64,000 nt of DNA from Clostridiales bacterium (GCA_004556925.1 SFFI01000009.1:21523-85522), one strand, 5' to 3'; shown: positions 46,884-56,622, numbered from the stretch's first letter. The notes: a model not told the origin generated them from the sequence alone. Program-made: numbers and translations.

Positions 46884-47882
46884 ATGCAAAAAACGATATT
46901 TTTAGATAATCCCCAAGAAATCTCGGTCCTCCTAGGCGCGCTCAATAAGTTCGCCAATATAGTGGACCAGGCTTTTGGCGTCAACAGCCAAGAAAGCAGA
47001 GATGGGCTGGTCGTCGAGGGCGAAGAGCTTGCGGTGAGCCAAGCTGCTGCCGTATGGCAGGGCTTGCTGCAGAGCTATCGGCAGGAAGGCCAGCTTTCAG
47101 AGCGCATGGTCCAGCATCTCGTTTCCTTGGCAGAAGACCGTGACGGGCCTGTCCATTTTTTACCGGGCCAAGATGTTTTATGTGTATCGGCCAAGGGTCG
47201 GCCTGTCAGGGCCAAGACCCCTGGCCAGTCTCAATATGCCAAGGCTATTCAACAGCGAGAACTGGTATTTGCCATAGGACCTGCGGGCACAGGCAAGACA
47301 TTTTTAGCCGTGGCGATGGCGGTGCGGGCCTTCCGCAACCATGAGGTTTCCCGGATTATCCTAACTCGGCCCGCGGTTGAGGCAGGGGAAAACTTAGGCT
47401 TCTTGCCCGGGGATCTGCAAAGTAAGGTGGATCCCTATATGCGACCGCTCTATGATTCACTTTATGACCTCATGGGGGCCGACCAATTTAATCGTAATCT
47501 GGAAAAAGGGAGTATTGAAATTTCGCCCCTGGCCTACATGCGCGGACGTACCTTGGATGACGCCTTCATCATTCTCGACGAAGCTCAAAATACTAGCCCG
47601 GAGCAAATGAAGATGTTTCTCACCCGCATTGGCTTCCACTCACAGGCTGTCGTAACAGGAGACGTTACACAGATTGACCTGCCCAGAGAAAAACGTTCTG
47701 GCCTCCTTGATATGAAGCGTATTCTGGCGCCCCTAAAGGAAGTTGCTTTTATCGAGATGGATAAGGGTGATGTGGTGAGAAACCCCTTGGTCAAGAAAAT
47801 TGTCGCCGCTTACGAAGCGGATGAAATACATCGACAAAAAGGCCCATATCAGCAGAAATGGGTAAAAGATAATGGCAGATAA
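46884..47882 (+). CDS. phoH: PhoH-family ATPase
   Basis: A 332-aa protein with GAGG before the ATG. Walker A is GPAGTGKTFLAVAMA near residue 135; Walker B is FIILDEAQNTSPEQMKMF; arginine finger regions follow (RIGFHSQAVVTGDVTQIDL). It is linked to RNA metabolism and usually precedes the HD membrane protein and ybeY, as here. The sporulation genes yqfC and yqfD (spoIV-associated) that often precede phoH are absent. Confidence 0.93.
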   Translation: MQKTIFLDNPQEISVLLGALNKFANIVDQAFGVNSQESRDGLVVEGEELAVSQAAAVWQGLLQSYRQEGQLSERMVQHLVSLAEDRDGPVHFLPGQDVLCVSAKGRPVRAKTPGQSQYAKAIQQRELVFAIGPAGTGKTFLAVAMAVRAFRNHEVSRIILTRPAVEAGENLGFLPGDLQSKVDPYMRPLYDSLYDLMGADQFNRNLEKGSIEISPLAYMRGRTLDDAFIILDEAQNTSPEQMKMFLTRIGFHSQAVVTGDVTQIDLPREKRSGLLDMKRILAPLKEVAFIEMDKGDVVRNPLVKKIVAAYEADEIHRQKGPYQQKWVKDNGR

Positions 47883-50019
47883 GGGAAAAAATAAAGCTCG
47901 TCAATGGACGGGTCCGTTAATTTTTATGGGGATTTTTCTGGTCACCTTGATTTTACTGTATCTTGGTTCCAGACCGCCCCAGTATGAACTCGAGATTAAT
48001 GTGGTGAGCCCATACGACATTGAGGCCCCGCGTTCGGTAGTTAACCGCAATGAAACTGAAAAGCGCGCGATGGAAGCCCAAAGTCTGGTCGCAGATATTT
48101 ATACGCGATCAGATGACTTAAGTGCGGAAGCTTTAAGGCGGGTGCAAGACTTTGCAGAAGCGGTGGATGCCTCCTACCAAGCCTTACGGACCAAACAAGA
48201 AAGCCCAAGCAGGACCCAGGTGATCAAGCCCAGTGAGCTGGATAAGTCTAGCGAGGCGCTACAGAATCAACTCGTGGAAGAGCTGGGTTGCGACTTTGAG
48301 CTCGAAGACCTCAAACAAGTCTTGCACATGTCTTCAAGTCGTTATGCGACCTTCAAAAATCGCTTGCACTTAACGGCGAATAGCCTGATGGCCGAAGCAG
48401 TAGATGAAACGGAATTGAGCTTCCGCATCCGGGATTACTTAAATAAACTGAGTGCCAGAGAAGCCCACTATAAGTCTGATCTTGTCCTCATCCGTACCTT
48501 TCTGGAACAAACCTTACAGGGCAACGTGCTCTATAACGAAGAAGCCACACTTAATGCCCGGCAAGATGCCTATGAGCGCGTCCTCCAAAATCCCATCTTG
48601 GTTAACCGGGGGGCAAGACTTATTTCCTCAGGTGAATTGGTCACAGAAGATGTCTATGCTCTCTTACAGGAATTGAAGCTCGTGGAAGTGGACAGCCTGG
48701 ACTATTCCGCCTTAGCGGGTTTGAGTCTCATGATTTTAGTAGTCCTGCTCATATTAAGTCTCTATATGCACATTTATGAGCATGACACGGTGGGCTTTAA
48801 CAAGCGCTTCTTGGCGCTGACTCTGGCTTGCCTGATTCCCTTGCTGGTAGCAGCGTATTTGGGCCAAGACTACCAAGTGATCCCGCCGGTTTATTTTACA
48901 GCAGTTATCCTATCTGCTTACTTTTCCTTCCAGACTGCCCTAGTCTTTACCATGGCGCTTATTGTTATTACCTTGCCCCTGGTTAATTTCAACCCAGCCT
49001 TCTTTGCAGTAGCCATCTGCGGAAGCCTTTTGGCTGCTCACTACGCCCGCAATCACTTGGTCCAGGAATTTTTTGCCAAGCTTTTGGTCCTGCTAACCCT
49101 GGTAAACTTTGCAGCTAGTTTAGGTTACAGCCTGCTACAAGATACCGGACTTGCAAGCTCAGGTTTCATGATCTTGTCCTCGGTGCTGTCTGCTGTACTT
49201 TCCGTTATCGCTGCTGTCGGCCTCCTGCCCGTGTTTGAGCTCCTCTTTAATGATGTGTCCCCAGCGAGCCTGGTAGAACTCTCTCAACCGGGACAGCCGC
49301 TTATCCGCCGGCTTTTCTTGGAGGCCCCTGGTACCTCTCAGCACTCCATGATGGTAGCCAATCTGGCCGATGCGGGCGCAGAGGCCATTGGCGCCAATGC
49401 TTTGATTTGCCGGGCGGGCTCCTATTACCATGATATTGGTAAACTGCGCAATCCTTTGTACTTTACGGAAAATCAAACCGACTACAACCCGCACGACGAG
49501 CTAACGGCTGCAGAAAGCACGGAAATTATTACCCGGCACACGTTAGATGGACTTGAAATGAGTAAAAAGTATCGCTTGCCCAAATCTATTTTAGAGATTG
49601 TCGTGGAGCACCACGGGACGACTGTCTTGGGCTATTTCTACAGTAAAGCCAAAAAAGAAGCCGAAGAACAGGGCTTGCCTGTCCCTGATCCGGCGGACTT
49701 CCGCTACAAGGGCCCGCTGCCATCTACCCCGGAATCAGCAGTGGTGATGCTTGCAGATTCCACGGAGGCTGCGATTAAGTCTCTCAAGTCCCGCACGATG
49801 GAAGATGCAGATGAAATGATGCGGTCAGTCTTCCGCATCAAGCTGGAACAGAACCAACTCAAGAACTCTGGCCTGAAATTTTCCGATATTGAGAAAATTC
49901 AAAAAGCCTTCATGCAGGTTTATTCAGGTCATTTCCATGAAAGGGTAGAGTATCCCAAAGATGAGCCTAAAGACGACAATTATCAAGCGGCAGCGCCAGC
50001 CTCAACTCGAAGCATCTAG
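47872..50019 (+). CDS. pgpH: 7TM-HD membrane protein (PgpH/YqfF family, c-di-AMP phosphodiesterase type)
   Basis: A 715-aa protein. An N-terminal membrane helix, an extracellular 7TMR-HDED domain (residues about 45-280), seven membrane helices (about 285-470) and a cytoplasmic HD domain with APGTSQHSMMVANLADAG, CRAGSYYHDIGKLRNP and VEHHGTTVLGYFY. PgpH proteins hydrolyse c-di-AMP. It overlaps phoH by 11 nt and the ybeY-era fusion by 59 nt. Confidence 0.92.
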   Translation: MADKGKNKARQWTGPLIFMGIFLVTLILLYLGSRPPQYELEINVVSPYDIEAPRSVVNRNETEKRAMEAQSLVADIYTRSDDLSAEALRRVQDFAEAVDASYQALRTKQESPSRTQVIKPSELDKSSEALQNQLVEELGCDFELEDLKQVLHMSSSRYATFKNRLHLTANSLMAEAVDETELSFRIRDYLNKLSAREAHYKSDLVLIRTFLEQTLQGNVLYNEEATLNARQDAYERVLQNPILVNRGARLISSGELVTEDVYALLQELKLVEVDSLDYSALAGLSLMILVVLLILSLYMHIYEHDTVGFNKRFLALTLACLIPLLVAAYLGQDYQVIPPVYFTAVILSAYFSFQTALVFTMALIVITLPLVNFNPAFFAVAICGSLLAAHYARNHLVQEFFAKLLVLLTLVNFAASLGYSLLQDTGLASSGFMILSSVLSAVLSVIAAVGLLPVFELLFNDVSPASLVELSQPGQPLIRRLFLEAPGTSQHSMMVANLADAGAEAIGANALICRAGSYYHDIGKLRNPLYFTENQTDYNPHDELTAAESTEIITRHTLDGLEMSKKYRLPKSILEIVVEHHGTTVLGYFYSKAKKEAEEQGLPVPDPADFRYKGPLPSTPESAVVMLADSTEAAIKSLKSRTMEDADEMMRSVFRIKLEQNQLKNSGLKFSDIEKIQKAFMQVYSGHFHERVEYPKDEPKDDNYQAAAPASTRSI

Positions 50020-51598
50020 CGAAAATAGGATTGAGGCGGCCTTAACGCGGGCCTTTGAGTTAGCTTTCGACACAGAACAAGAGCTTGATCTGCCTCCCTT
50101 AGGCTCCCAGGGTGGGGAGGAGACTCCCAACCCGGCCGGACTTAGCCCGGACTTCCGCCTTTGCCTATCCTTTATCTCCCCCGCGCGCATCCAGGAAATC
50201 AATGCGGAACAAAGAGGCCTTGATCAAGTCACAGATGTCTTATCCTTTCCCCTCTTACATTTTTTAGAAGGTAGCCTGCAAGAGCCCTTGGGTTTCCAGG
50301 ACCTTTTGGACCCTACTGCCCCTGAACCGGAAGTCTTGCTGGGGGATATCCTGATTTGTCCAGCGCGCGCTGCTGACCAGGCCGAGGTTTATGGCCACAG
50401 CCTGGAGCGCGAACTCGCCTTCCTGGCTGTGCATGGTCTCCTCCATCTCCTGGGTTATGACCATGAAGAACCAGAAGCTGAGCGGCGGATGCGGAGTCTA
50501 CAGTCTCAGGCCCTGACCGATGTAGGCCTAGGTGTGAGTCCTGGTGATGAGGAGCCCTTAGCAGATCATCAGGAGGAGGCACAAAGACCTGGGCCAACAG
50601 CTCCCGCTGAAGATGACCTGGCTGAACTCTTGGCCCAGGCTGGGCTTGGCGTAAACGCTTGCTCCGGCCCGCCCATTAAGAAGGCAGGCTTTATTGCCCT
50701 GCTAGGCCGGCCCAATGTGGGAAAATCTACCCTGCTCAACTATCTCTTAGGGTCCGAGCTTGCCATCACCTCCTATAAACCCCAGACCACCCGGACCATG
50801 ATCCGGGGCGTCTTAGAGGATGAGGGGGCGCAAATGGTCTTTTTAGATACGCCAGGCATTCATCCGACCAAGCATAGCTTGGACCGCTATATGAGCAAGG
50901 CCATCAGTGTCGCTATGTCAGAAGCGGACATATTCCTCCTGCTGATTGATGCCCGCTTTAAAGCTCGGGTTGAAGACGAGGAACGCCGTTTAGCGCAGTA
51001 CGCTAAGGATCGGGGCAAAACGCTCTTCCTATTGCTGAACAAGGCGGACTTAGCAGGAGCAGACCAAGTCCTGCCCCTGATACAGGTTTTTGCTCAAACC
51101 CTAGCCATTGACGAGATAATCCCTCTTTCTGCCAAGACGGGGGAGGGCGTGGACATCCTCCTGGAACAGATTAAGGCCTACCTCCCTCAGCAAGGTCCAA
51201 TTTTCCAGAGTGAGGACTATACCAACCAAACCGAGGCCAGCCTAGCCGCAGAGCTGATCCGCCAGCAGGTTCTCTTGCAGATGCAAGAAGAAATCCCCCA
51301 TGGCACAGCCGTGAAGATAATGGAATTCCAGGAGCTTCCTGGCCCTGAAGCGCAAGAAGACCAGGTGCGGATTGCCGCAGAAATTATTTGCGATCGGCCT
51401 GGACACAAGGCCATGCTCCTGGGTAAGGGCGGGGCGAGAATCAAGGCGATCCGTCAAAGATCCCAAAGAGAGATTAGCCGGGTCCTCGGTGTCAAATGTC
51501 ACTTGTCTTTATATGTCAGAGTGAAGGTAGGCTGGCGTGACCGCCAGCCGGACCTCGTTGACCTAGGCTATAAAATTCAAGACTTAGATATTAATTAA
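49961..51598 (+). CDS. YbeY-Era fusion: rRNA maturation endonuclease joined to GTPase Era
   Basis: One 545-aa frame without internal stop. Residues about 1-185 are YbeY: the fold core (DQVTDVLSFPLL, LGDILICPARA) and the zinc site HGLLHLLGYDHEE at about 158-170. A linker of about 60 residues, acidic and Pro/Ala-rich, follows. Residues about 245-545 are Era: G1 GRPNVGKST at 249-257, switch II DTPGIHPTK, NKAD, SAKTG, and the C-terminal KH domain (DRPGHKAMLLGKGGARIKAI). Both act in 16S rRNA and 30S maturation. In relatives the genes are separate, commonly with dgkA and cdd between them; here those are missing. The start lies 59 nt inside the upstream gene; no better start is seen. Confidence 0.92.
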   Translation: MSLKTTIIKRQRQPQLEASSENRIEAALTRAFELAFDTEQELDLPPLGSQGGEETPNPAGLSPDFRLCLSFISPARIQEINAEQRGLDQVTDVLSFPLLHFLEGSLQEPLGFQDLLDPTAPEPEVLLGDILICPARAADQAEVYGHSLERELAFLAVHGLLHLLGYDHEEPEAERRMRSLQSQALTDVGLGVSPGDEEPLADHQEEAQRPGPTAPAEDDLAELLAQAGLGVNACSGPPIKKAGFIALLGRPNVGKSTLLNYLLGSELAITSYKPQTTRTMIRGVLEDEGAQMVFLDTPGIHPTKHSLDRYMSKAISVAMSEADIFLLLIDARFKARVEDEERRLAQYAKDRGKTLFLLLNKADLAGADQVLPLIQVFAQTLAIDEIIPLSAKTGEGVDILLEQIKAYLPQQGPIFQSEDYTNQTEASLAAELIRQQVLLQMQEEIPHGTAVKIMEFQELPGPEAQEDQVRIAAEIICDRPGHKAMLLGKGGARIKAIRQRSQREISRVLGVKCHLSLYVRVKVGWRDRQPDLVDLGYKIQDLDIN

Positions 51599-52417
51599 AT
51601 GTCTCACCAATCACGCCGCGCTTTTGTACTCCGCGTGGTCCCTTATGGGGAAAACCGGCGGATGCTGGATCTCTTGACCAAGGAAGGGGAGATCATAAGC
51701 TTGTCCTGCCATAAGACCAGCAAGATGAGTGCGGTCAACATTTTAAGCCAGCCTTTTATTTTGGCGGATTTTGAGCTTTTCTATTACAAGTGCCGTTATA
51801 GCTTAAATGGGGGGGAGCTAGTCTACCCCTTTACAGGATTACAGACGGACTTTGACCGCATGACGGCCTTGGCACACCTGGCTGAGCTTTACCTGGATGC
51901 TCTCAAATCTCAGGCCGCCCAACCCCAAGCTTATGAGCTTTGGGCCTATACAGCTAGCCGCATTGAAAAATCTGCCCAGCCCCTCCTAGACGTGCGCATC
52001 AGTCAATTGAAATTTCTCTGCCTGCTAGGCTTTATGCCCTGGCTTTTTGATTGTGTAACCTGTCACCGGCCCTATGAAACCGGGATGGTTTTTAACTTCA
52101 AGCTTTCTGGCCTAGAATGTCCCTATCGCCACCAGAGACCTGCTGAGTTTCCGGCCCCAAGCTGTTCCGTGTCACCGGGCCTCTTGGCAACCCTGCGCTA
52201 TATTGTGCAGTCCGACTTGCCCAGCTTGTTTCAATTTCAAATAACGCCAGATCTAGAGGCTGATTTGTTGGCCTTTTCAGATGCTTATCTGGAGCAGATT
52301 ATGGAGAAAAGCTACAAGCGCCTGTCCCTCAGCCAAGAAGCAGAGGCCTTCAGCCAGCAATTAGCCCAAGCACGCCGCCAACCACAGACTAAGCCAGAAA
52401 GCAGAGCAGAGGGTTAA
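51599..52417 (+). CDS. recO: DNA repair protein RecO
   Basis: A 272-aa protein started at ATG 51599, immediately after the Era stop. N-terminal OB-fold (RAFVLRVVPYGENRRMLDLLTK, the first 20 residues of which are typical), a helical middle, and a partial zinc site (CVTCHRPYE, later CPYRH). RecO loads RecA onto SSB-coated DNA. The era-recO order is conserved in Bacillota. Confidence 0.9.
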   Translation: MSHQSRRAFVLRVVPYGENRRMLDLLTKEGEIISLSCHKTSKMSAVNILSQPFILADFELFYYKCRYSLNGGELVYPFTGLQTDFDRMTALAHLAELYLDALKSQAAQPQAYELWAYTASRIEKSAQPLLDVRISQLKFLCLLGFMPWLFDCVTCHRPYETGMVFNFKLSGLECPYRHQRPAEFPAPSCSVSPGLLATLRYIVQSDLPSLFQFQITPDLEADLLAFSDAYLEQIMEKSYKRLSLSQEAEAFSQQLAQARRQPQTKPESRAEG

Positions 52418-52451
52418 GTCTCCTGACCCTTCTATGAGAGTGCTTTTCGGC

Positions 52452-52457
52452 TATAAT
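52452..52457 (+). promoter_or_regulatory. -10 box upstream of the serine dehydratase operon
   Basis: TATAAT about 40 nt before the sdaAB ATG, in a 78-nt gap after recO. No good -35 is visible. Confidence 0.4.
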
Positions 52458-52495
52458 GAATCAGTTGGAAAGATTTGCTTTGCCCAGGAGGAATA

Positions 52496-53158
52496 ATGAA
52501 ATATTTAAGTGTTACGGAAATTATTGGCCCCGTCATGGTGGGCCCTTCTAGCTCCCATACGGCAGGTGCCGTACGCATCGGACAAATGGCAAGATCCATC
52601 TATGGCGGCCAGGCCCGGGAGGCAGAAATCTACTTTTATGGTTCCTTTGCCCACACCTTCAAAGGGCACGGTACAGATGTAGCGGTCATTGCTGGCCTTC
52701 TCGGCTTTTCAACTTTTGATGAGCGTATCCCCTATGCCTTAGAGGAGGCAGAGAAAGCTGGTCTTAAAGTTACGGTTATTCCCACTAACGAACCTGCTGA
52801 CCACCCCAATACTGCGCGGATCATCCTGCGGGGAGAGTTGGGACAGGTCAATGTAGTCGGTATCTCTATTGGCGGAGGCAATGCCCAAATTACGGAAATT
52901 GATGGCTTCCGTATCCAGGTCAACGCTGATATGGCGACCTCCATTATCATGCACCAGGATAAGGCGGGTGTGATTGCTTCCATTACCGAAATTTATGGTA
53001 AGCATGGCATCAATATTGGCCATATGGAGGTTTCTCGTAAAACCAAGGGAGATATTGCCCTCATGTCTCTCGAAACCGATGAAGAAATTGGAGGGGAAGT
53101 CCTGGCAGAATTAAGGGCCCTCCCTTATATGCACAAGGTCATTCAGATCCAGCGCTAA
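52496..53158 (+). CDS. sdaAB: L-serine dehydratase, beta subunit
   Basis: A 220-aa subunit of the iron-sulfur L-serine deaminase that makes pyruvate and ammonia. ATG at 52496 has AGGAGG upstream. It carries the SDH beta motif VGPSSSHTAGAVRIGQMAR and a C-terminal ACT domain (ATSIIMHQDKAGVIASITE, NIGHMEVSRKTKGDIALM), which binds serine as activator in related enzymes. The alpha subunit follows after 26 nt. Confidence 0.95.
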   Translation: MKYLSVTEIIGPVMVGPSSSHTAGAVRIGQMARSIYGGQAREAEIYFYGSFAHTFKGHGTDVAVIAGLLGFSTFDERIPYALEEAEKAGLKVTVIPTNEPADHPNTARIILRGELGQVNVVGISIGGGNAQITEIDGFRIQVNADMATSIIMHQDKAGVIASITEIYGKHGINIGHMEVSRKTKGDIALMSLETDEEIGGEVLAELRALPYMHKVIQIQR

Positions 53159-53184
53159 GGGCTTTGAGGCAAAGGAGATAAGCT

Positions 53185-54081
53185 ATGCAATTTACTACAG
53201 TCCAAGAGCTTGTGACGCTCTGTGAAGAACATCATCTGCCGGTTTGGGATCTGATGATTGCCCAGGAAATCGAATTGATGGAGCGGACCCGGGAAGAAAT
53301 CCTCGAGGATATGTCCCACAAGGTTGATGTCATGTATGCCTCTATTGCGCAAGGGGAGGCGGGTGTCACTTCCTATTCAGGTATTTCGGGTGGAGATGCC
53401 AAGCGAATGCGGGCTTATATTGATCAAGGCCGTGGCTTGTCAGGGGACTTTTTGCTTGAGGCGGTAGCGGCCGCCCTGGCAGTCAATGAGGTAAATGCCT
53501 CCATGGGGATTATTTGTGCGACTCCCACAGCAGGTTCCGCAGGTGTGGTGCCGGGTGTCTTGTTTTCGTGTAGCAGAAGATTGCAGCTTAGCCGGGAAGA
53601 CCAGGTCCATTACCTTTTGACGGCGGGAGCCTTTGGTCTCTGTATTGGTAACCAAGCCCCCATTGCTGGTGCTACTGGTGGCTGTCAGGCGGAAGTGGGT
53701 TCAGCCTCTGCCATGGCTGCTGCCGCCTTGGTTGCCGTGGCAGGCGGTACACCTGCTATGTCAGCAGAAGCACTGGCTATGGCTATGAAAAATATCCTGG
53801 GCCTGGTTTGTGACCCGGTAGCAGGGCTGGTTGAAGTTCCCTGCATAAAACGCAATGCCATGGGAGTTTCTAATGCCATTTCGGCTGCGGAGATGGCCTT
53901 AGCAGGTATCACTTCGCATATCCCTGCTGATCAGGTGATCGCAACCATGGGACGTGTGGGGCGCAGCATGCCGGCAGCCCACCGTGAAACAGCCTTGGGG
54001 GGACTCGCAACCACACCAGCTGGAAGGGCCATAGCAGAAAAACTTAACGCCCAGAAGGCTGACCTAATCGAAGAAAGATAA
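53185..54081 (+). CDS. sdaAA: L-serine dehydratase, alpha subunit
   Basis: A 298-aa catalytic subunit. Family segments: MGIICATPTAGSAGVVPGVL, FGLCIGNQAPIAGATGGCQAEVGSASAMAAA (given here as consecutive known blocks) and GLVCDPVAGLVEVPCIKRNA. The conserved Cys residues in these blocks hold the [4Fe-4S] cluster. AAAGGAG precedes the ATG. With the beta subunit it lets the cell ferment serine. Confidence 0.95.
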   Translation: MQFTTVQELVTLCEEHHLPVWDLMIAQEIELMERTREEILEDMSHKVDVMYASIAQGEAGVTSYSGISGGDAKRMRAYIDQGRGLSGDFLLEAVAAALAVNEVNASMGIICATPTAGSAGVVPGVLFSCSRRLQLSREDQVHYLLTAGAFGLCIGNQAPIAGATGGCQAEVGSASAMAAAALVAVAGGTPAMSAEALAMAMKNILGLVCDPVAGLVEVPCIKRNAMGVSNAISAAEMALAGITSHIPADQVIATMGRVGRSMPAAHRETALGGLATTPAGRAIAEKLNAQKADLIEER

Positions 54082-54084
54082 AAT

Positions 54085-56622
54085 CTACTCTGCAGGTAGA
54101 TCCCAGAAATAGTCTAGGCTGGTCGTCAAGTCTTCACGATTTACCAGGAATTGGGGCTCTAAGTCAGGATTGAGCAGACTCCGATAAGGCTCGGCTTTCC
54201 AGCGTTGGTCCACCAGTAGGATAAAGCCTCGATCCGTCTCTGACCGGATCAAGCGGCCATAAGCCTGTTGGATTCTTTGCCAGGCGGGGAAAACATAGGC
54301 AAAAAGGAAGCCGCTACCAAAGCGCTTTTCACTATATTCTGCCAAGAGCTGCCGTTCAGGTGAAATGCCAGGCAGGCCTACGCCAATGCAGATAACCCCA
54401 GAAAGCGCATCTCCCGCTAAATCGACCCCTTCGCTGAAGGCTCCCCCCAAGACAGCTAAGCCGATCAAAGTTTTGTCGCCGTGCTGCTGGAAGCGTTGCA
54501 GGAAACGCGTTTTATCCGCTTCTGACATGCCCGGACGCTGCACGATAAACTGGGTGTTGGAGGGCCGTGTGTGGGCTTGGATATTTTGGCTTAGAGCTTT
54601 CAGATAAGCATAGGAAGGGACAAAGACCAGATAATTCGCTATCTTGCCGGCACAGGCCGCGTAGATAATCTCCCTAACCTGGTCGAGAGAGTAGGTCCGG
54701 TCTTCAAACTTGAGTGAGGGCCCCGTGTCCAGCATAAAGAGCTGGTTCTCACGCGGAAAGGGGGAGGGCAGAACCAGGCTTTCTGGCGGATCGGAGGCTA
54801 GGGGGGCATGCAACAGGGCCTGGTAGTAGGACAGGGGATAGAGAGTAGCGGAGAAAAAGACACAGGGATGCTGGTCGTAATAGACTTGGGAAATAAAGGC
54901 AGAGGCATCCAAACAGAGCAGGGCGATATGGAGGTCTTGCTTGGAGGACCGGATCCCGGTGATATAGCCTTCGTTATAGTAATTACTGGCCATATTTTGC
55001 CAATGCAAGAGATCAAAGAAGAGCAGGAGAAAGTCGCGGCGGCCAGGGAAGTCGCGCTGCTCATCTAAAAAGAGCCGCAGCTCTCTGGTCAAGTAGGATA
55101 CTTGCTGGAGCAACTTGTCTGGCAGAGGCTTCAAGCCCATAAAATCACCTTGCAAGACCCAATCTGCCTTCAAAGACTTGCTAATCAGGGGGTTTTGGTC
55201 GGGATCAAAGGCGTGGCGGTCCATGGCTTCCTGAATATTGTCTAGCTTGAATATCTCTTGGATCGCATCAAGACTGGTCAGCAAGGCCAACAAGGCAGCC
55301 CGCAAGCCCGTATAAGGGGTTGCAAACTCTAAGTAGACAGGATCCTGCCAGAGCCTGAGCAAGAGGCATAATTTTTGCTTGCTAAGGCCGGCAGAAAACA
55401 TGGTGCGCGACCTTGCGGCTAAGTTGTGTGCCTCATCCACTAGGATCGCACAGGGCTCTTTAACTTCTTCATCGAAAAAACGTTTGATCCGTGTACGGGG
55501 ATCAAACACATGGTTGTAATCCCCTATGATGACATCGCAGTACCAAGCCATATCCAAGGAGAGCTCAAAGGGACATACCAAGTGCTTTTCTGCCACTGCT
55601 CGGATGAGGTCGGCATCTAATTCCTCATAGGCCAAAAGATCAGCCAGGGCGTCGGGCAGGCGATCATAGTATTTGACTGCGTAAGGACACAGATTTTGCT
55701 CACAAAACAAGCTTGGCTCGAGGCAGATTTTCTCTTTAGCCTTTAACCGCAAAGAACGGATCAGGCAGGCAGACTCTTCACGCAGGATCCGCAAGGCTTC
55801 TTCCGCCTGGTCACGGGTCGAAGTCATGGCGGTCGCATAAAAGATACGTTTGACATAGGAATTGGCCAAACCCTTGAGGGCGGGATAAAGGACTGCCATG
55901 GTTTTGCCGATCCCTGTGGGCGCCTCGATAAAAAGGGTACGGCGGTCGCGCAGGGCAGCAACAACCTCCCGCATGGCCTGGACTTGGCCAGACCGTAGCT
56001 CAGGATAGGGAAAACGGGCAGCTTTTAGCGAGGCATCCCGCCTGGTCTGCCAGGTTATCAGATTAACGATTTTACTGAGATATTGGCTCGCGGCACTGTG
56101 GAGCAGGTCTGCTAAGGCTTGGCTTGATTGCACATGCTCTAGGACCAGATAATCCTCTGCCTCCACGGACGCGTAGACCAGAAAGATCCGGTAGCTCTTT
56201 TGCGCGAAATTCGCTTTTTGCGCGCATAGGGCAGCATAGAGCTCTGCCTGTGCCCAATGGACCTCCTTACCCTGGCTAGGAAGCTTAAGCTTAGGACCGC
56301 GGAAGGATTTTACCTCGATAATGCTGACTTCTTCCGGGGAACGCAGGAGGGCATCTGCCCTGCCGCGGACTTGGAGGAGGCCGTAGTCAGTTGAAACTTC
56401 CCCCGAAAGGCTTTCTTCTGGAAAAAAGTCAAAGCCTGCAAAGGTCGGCTGCTGGGCCAACCAAGCCAGGGCGCGTTGCTGAGCCTTGAGCCCCTCAATG
56501 CCTTCTATGGCAGCGTAATCCGCCGCGGCGAGACCGCCTGTGCGGTAGTTGAGTTCTGCCAGACGTCGTACAGAGATACTGGCCTTGATGTGTTTTTGGT
56601 CTGTATTTCTCATAAGCTTCAT
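54085..56622 (-). CDS. XPD/DinG-like iron-sulfur helicase with N-terminal PD-(D/E)XK nuclease-like domain
   Basis: An 845-aa protein. Residues about 60-190 resemble a RecB/Cas4-type nuclease: VRGRADALL, then IIEVKSFRGPK, the D...ExK motif. The helicase has Walker A APTGIGKTMAVLYPAL near residue 237, four Cys of the XPD/DinG Fe-S cluster (CLEPSLFCEQNLCPY and CPFELSLD), IIGDYNHVFDP, DEAHNL, and the C-terminal motifs GGAFSEGVDLAGD and QAYGRLIRSETDRGFI. It should unwind DNA 5'-3' and may also cut it. It converges on sdaAA with a 3-nt gap. The start is uncertain: ATG 56622 or 56613. Confidence 0.85.
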   Translation of the reverse strand: MKLMRNTDQKHIKASISVRRLAELNYRTGGLAAADYAAIEGIEGLKAQQRALAWLAQQPTFAGFDFFPEESLSGEVSTDYGLLQVRGRADALLRSPEEVSIIEVKSFRGPKLKLPSQGKEVHWAQAELYAALCAQKANFAQKSYRIFLVYASVEAEDYLVLEHVQSSQALADLLHSAASQYLSKIVNLITWQTRRDASLKAARFPYPELRSGQVQAMREVVAALRDRRTLFIEAPTGIGKTMAVLYPALKGLANSYVKRIFYATAMTSTRDQAEEALRILREESACLIRSLRLKAKEKICLEPSLFCEQNLCPYAVKYYDRLPDALADLLAYEELDADLIRAVAEKHLVCPFELSLDMAWYCDVIIGDYNHVFDPRTRIKRFFDEEVKEPCAILVDEAHNLAARSRTMFSAGLSKQKLCLLLRLWQDPVYLEFATPYTGLRAALLALLTSLDAIQEIFKLDNIQEAMDRHAFDPDQNPLISKSLKADWVLQGDFMGLKPLPDKLLQQVSYLTRELRLFLDEQRDFPGRRDFLLLFFDLLHWQNMASNYYNEGYITGIRSSKQDLHIALLCLDASAFISQVYYDQHPCVFFSATLYPLSYYQALLHAPLASDPPESLVLPSPFPRENQLFMLDTGPSLKFEDRTYSLDQVREIIYAACAGKIANYLVFVPSYAYLKALSQNIQAHTRPSNTQFIVQRPGMSEADKTRFLQRFQQHGDKTLIGLAVLGGAFSEGVDLAGDALSGVICIGVGLPGISPERQLLAEYSEKRFGSGFLFAYVFPAWQRIQQAYGRLIRSETDRGFILLVDQRWKAEPYRSLLNPDLEPQFLVNREDLTTSLDYFWDLPAE

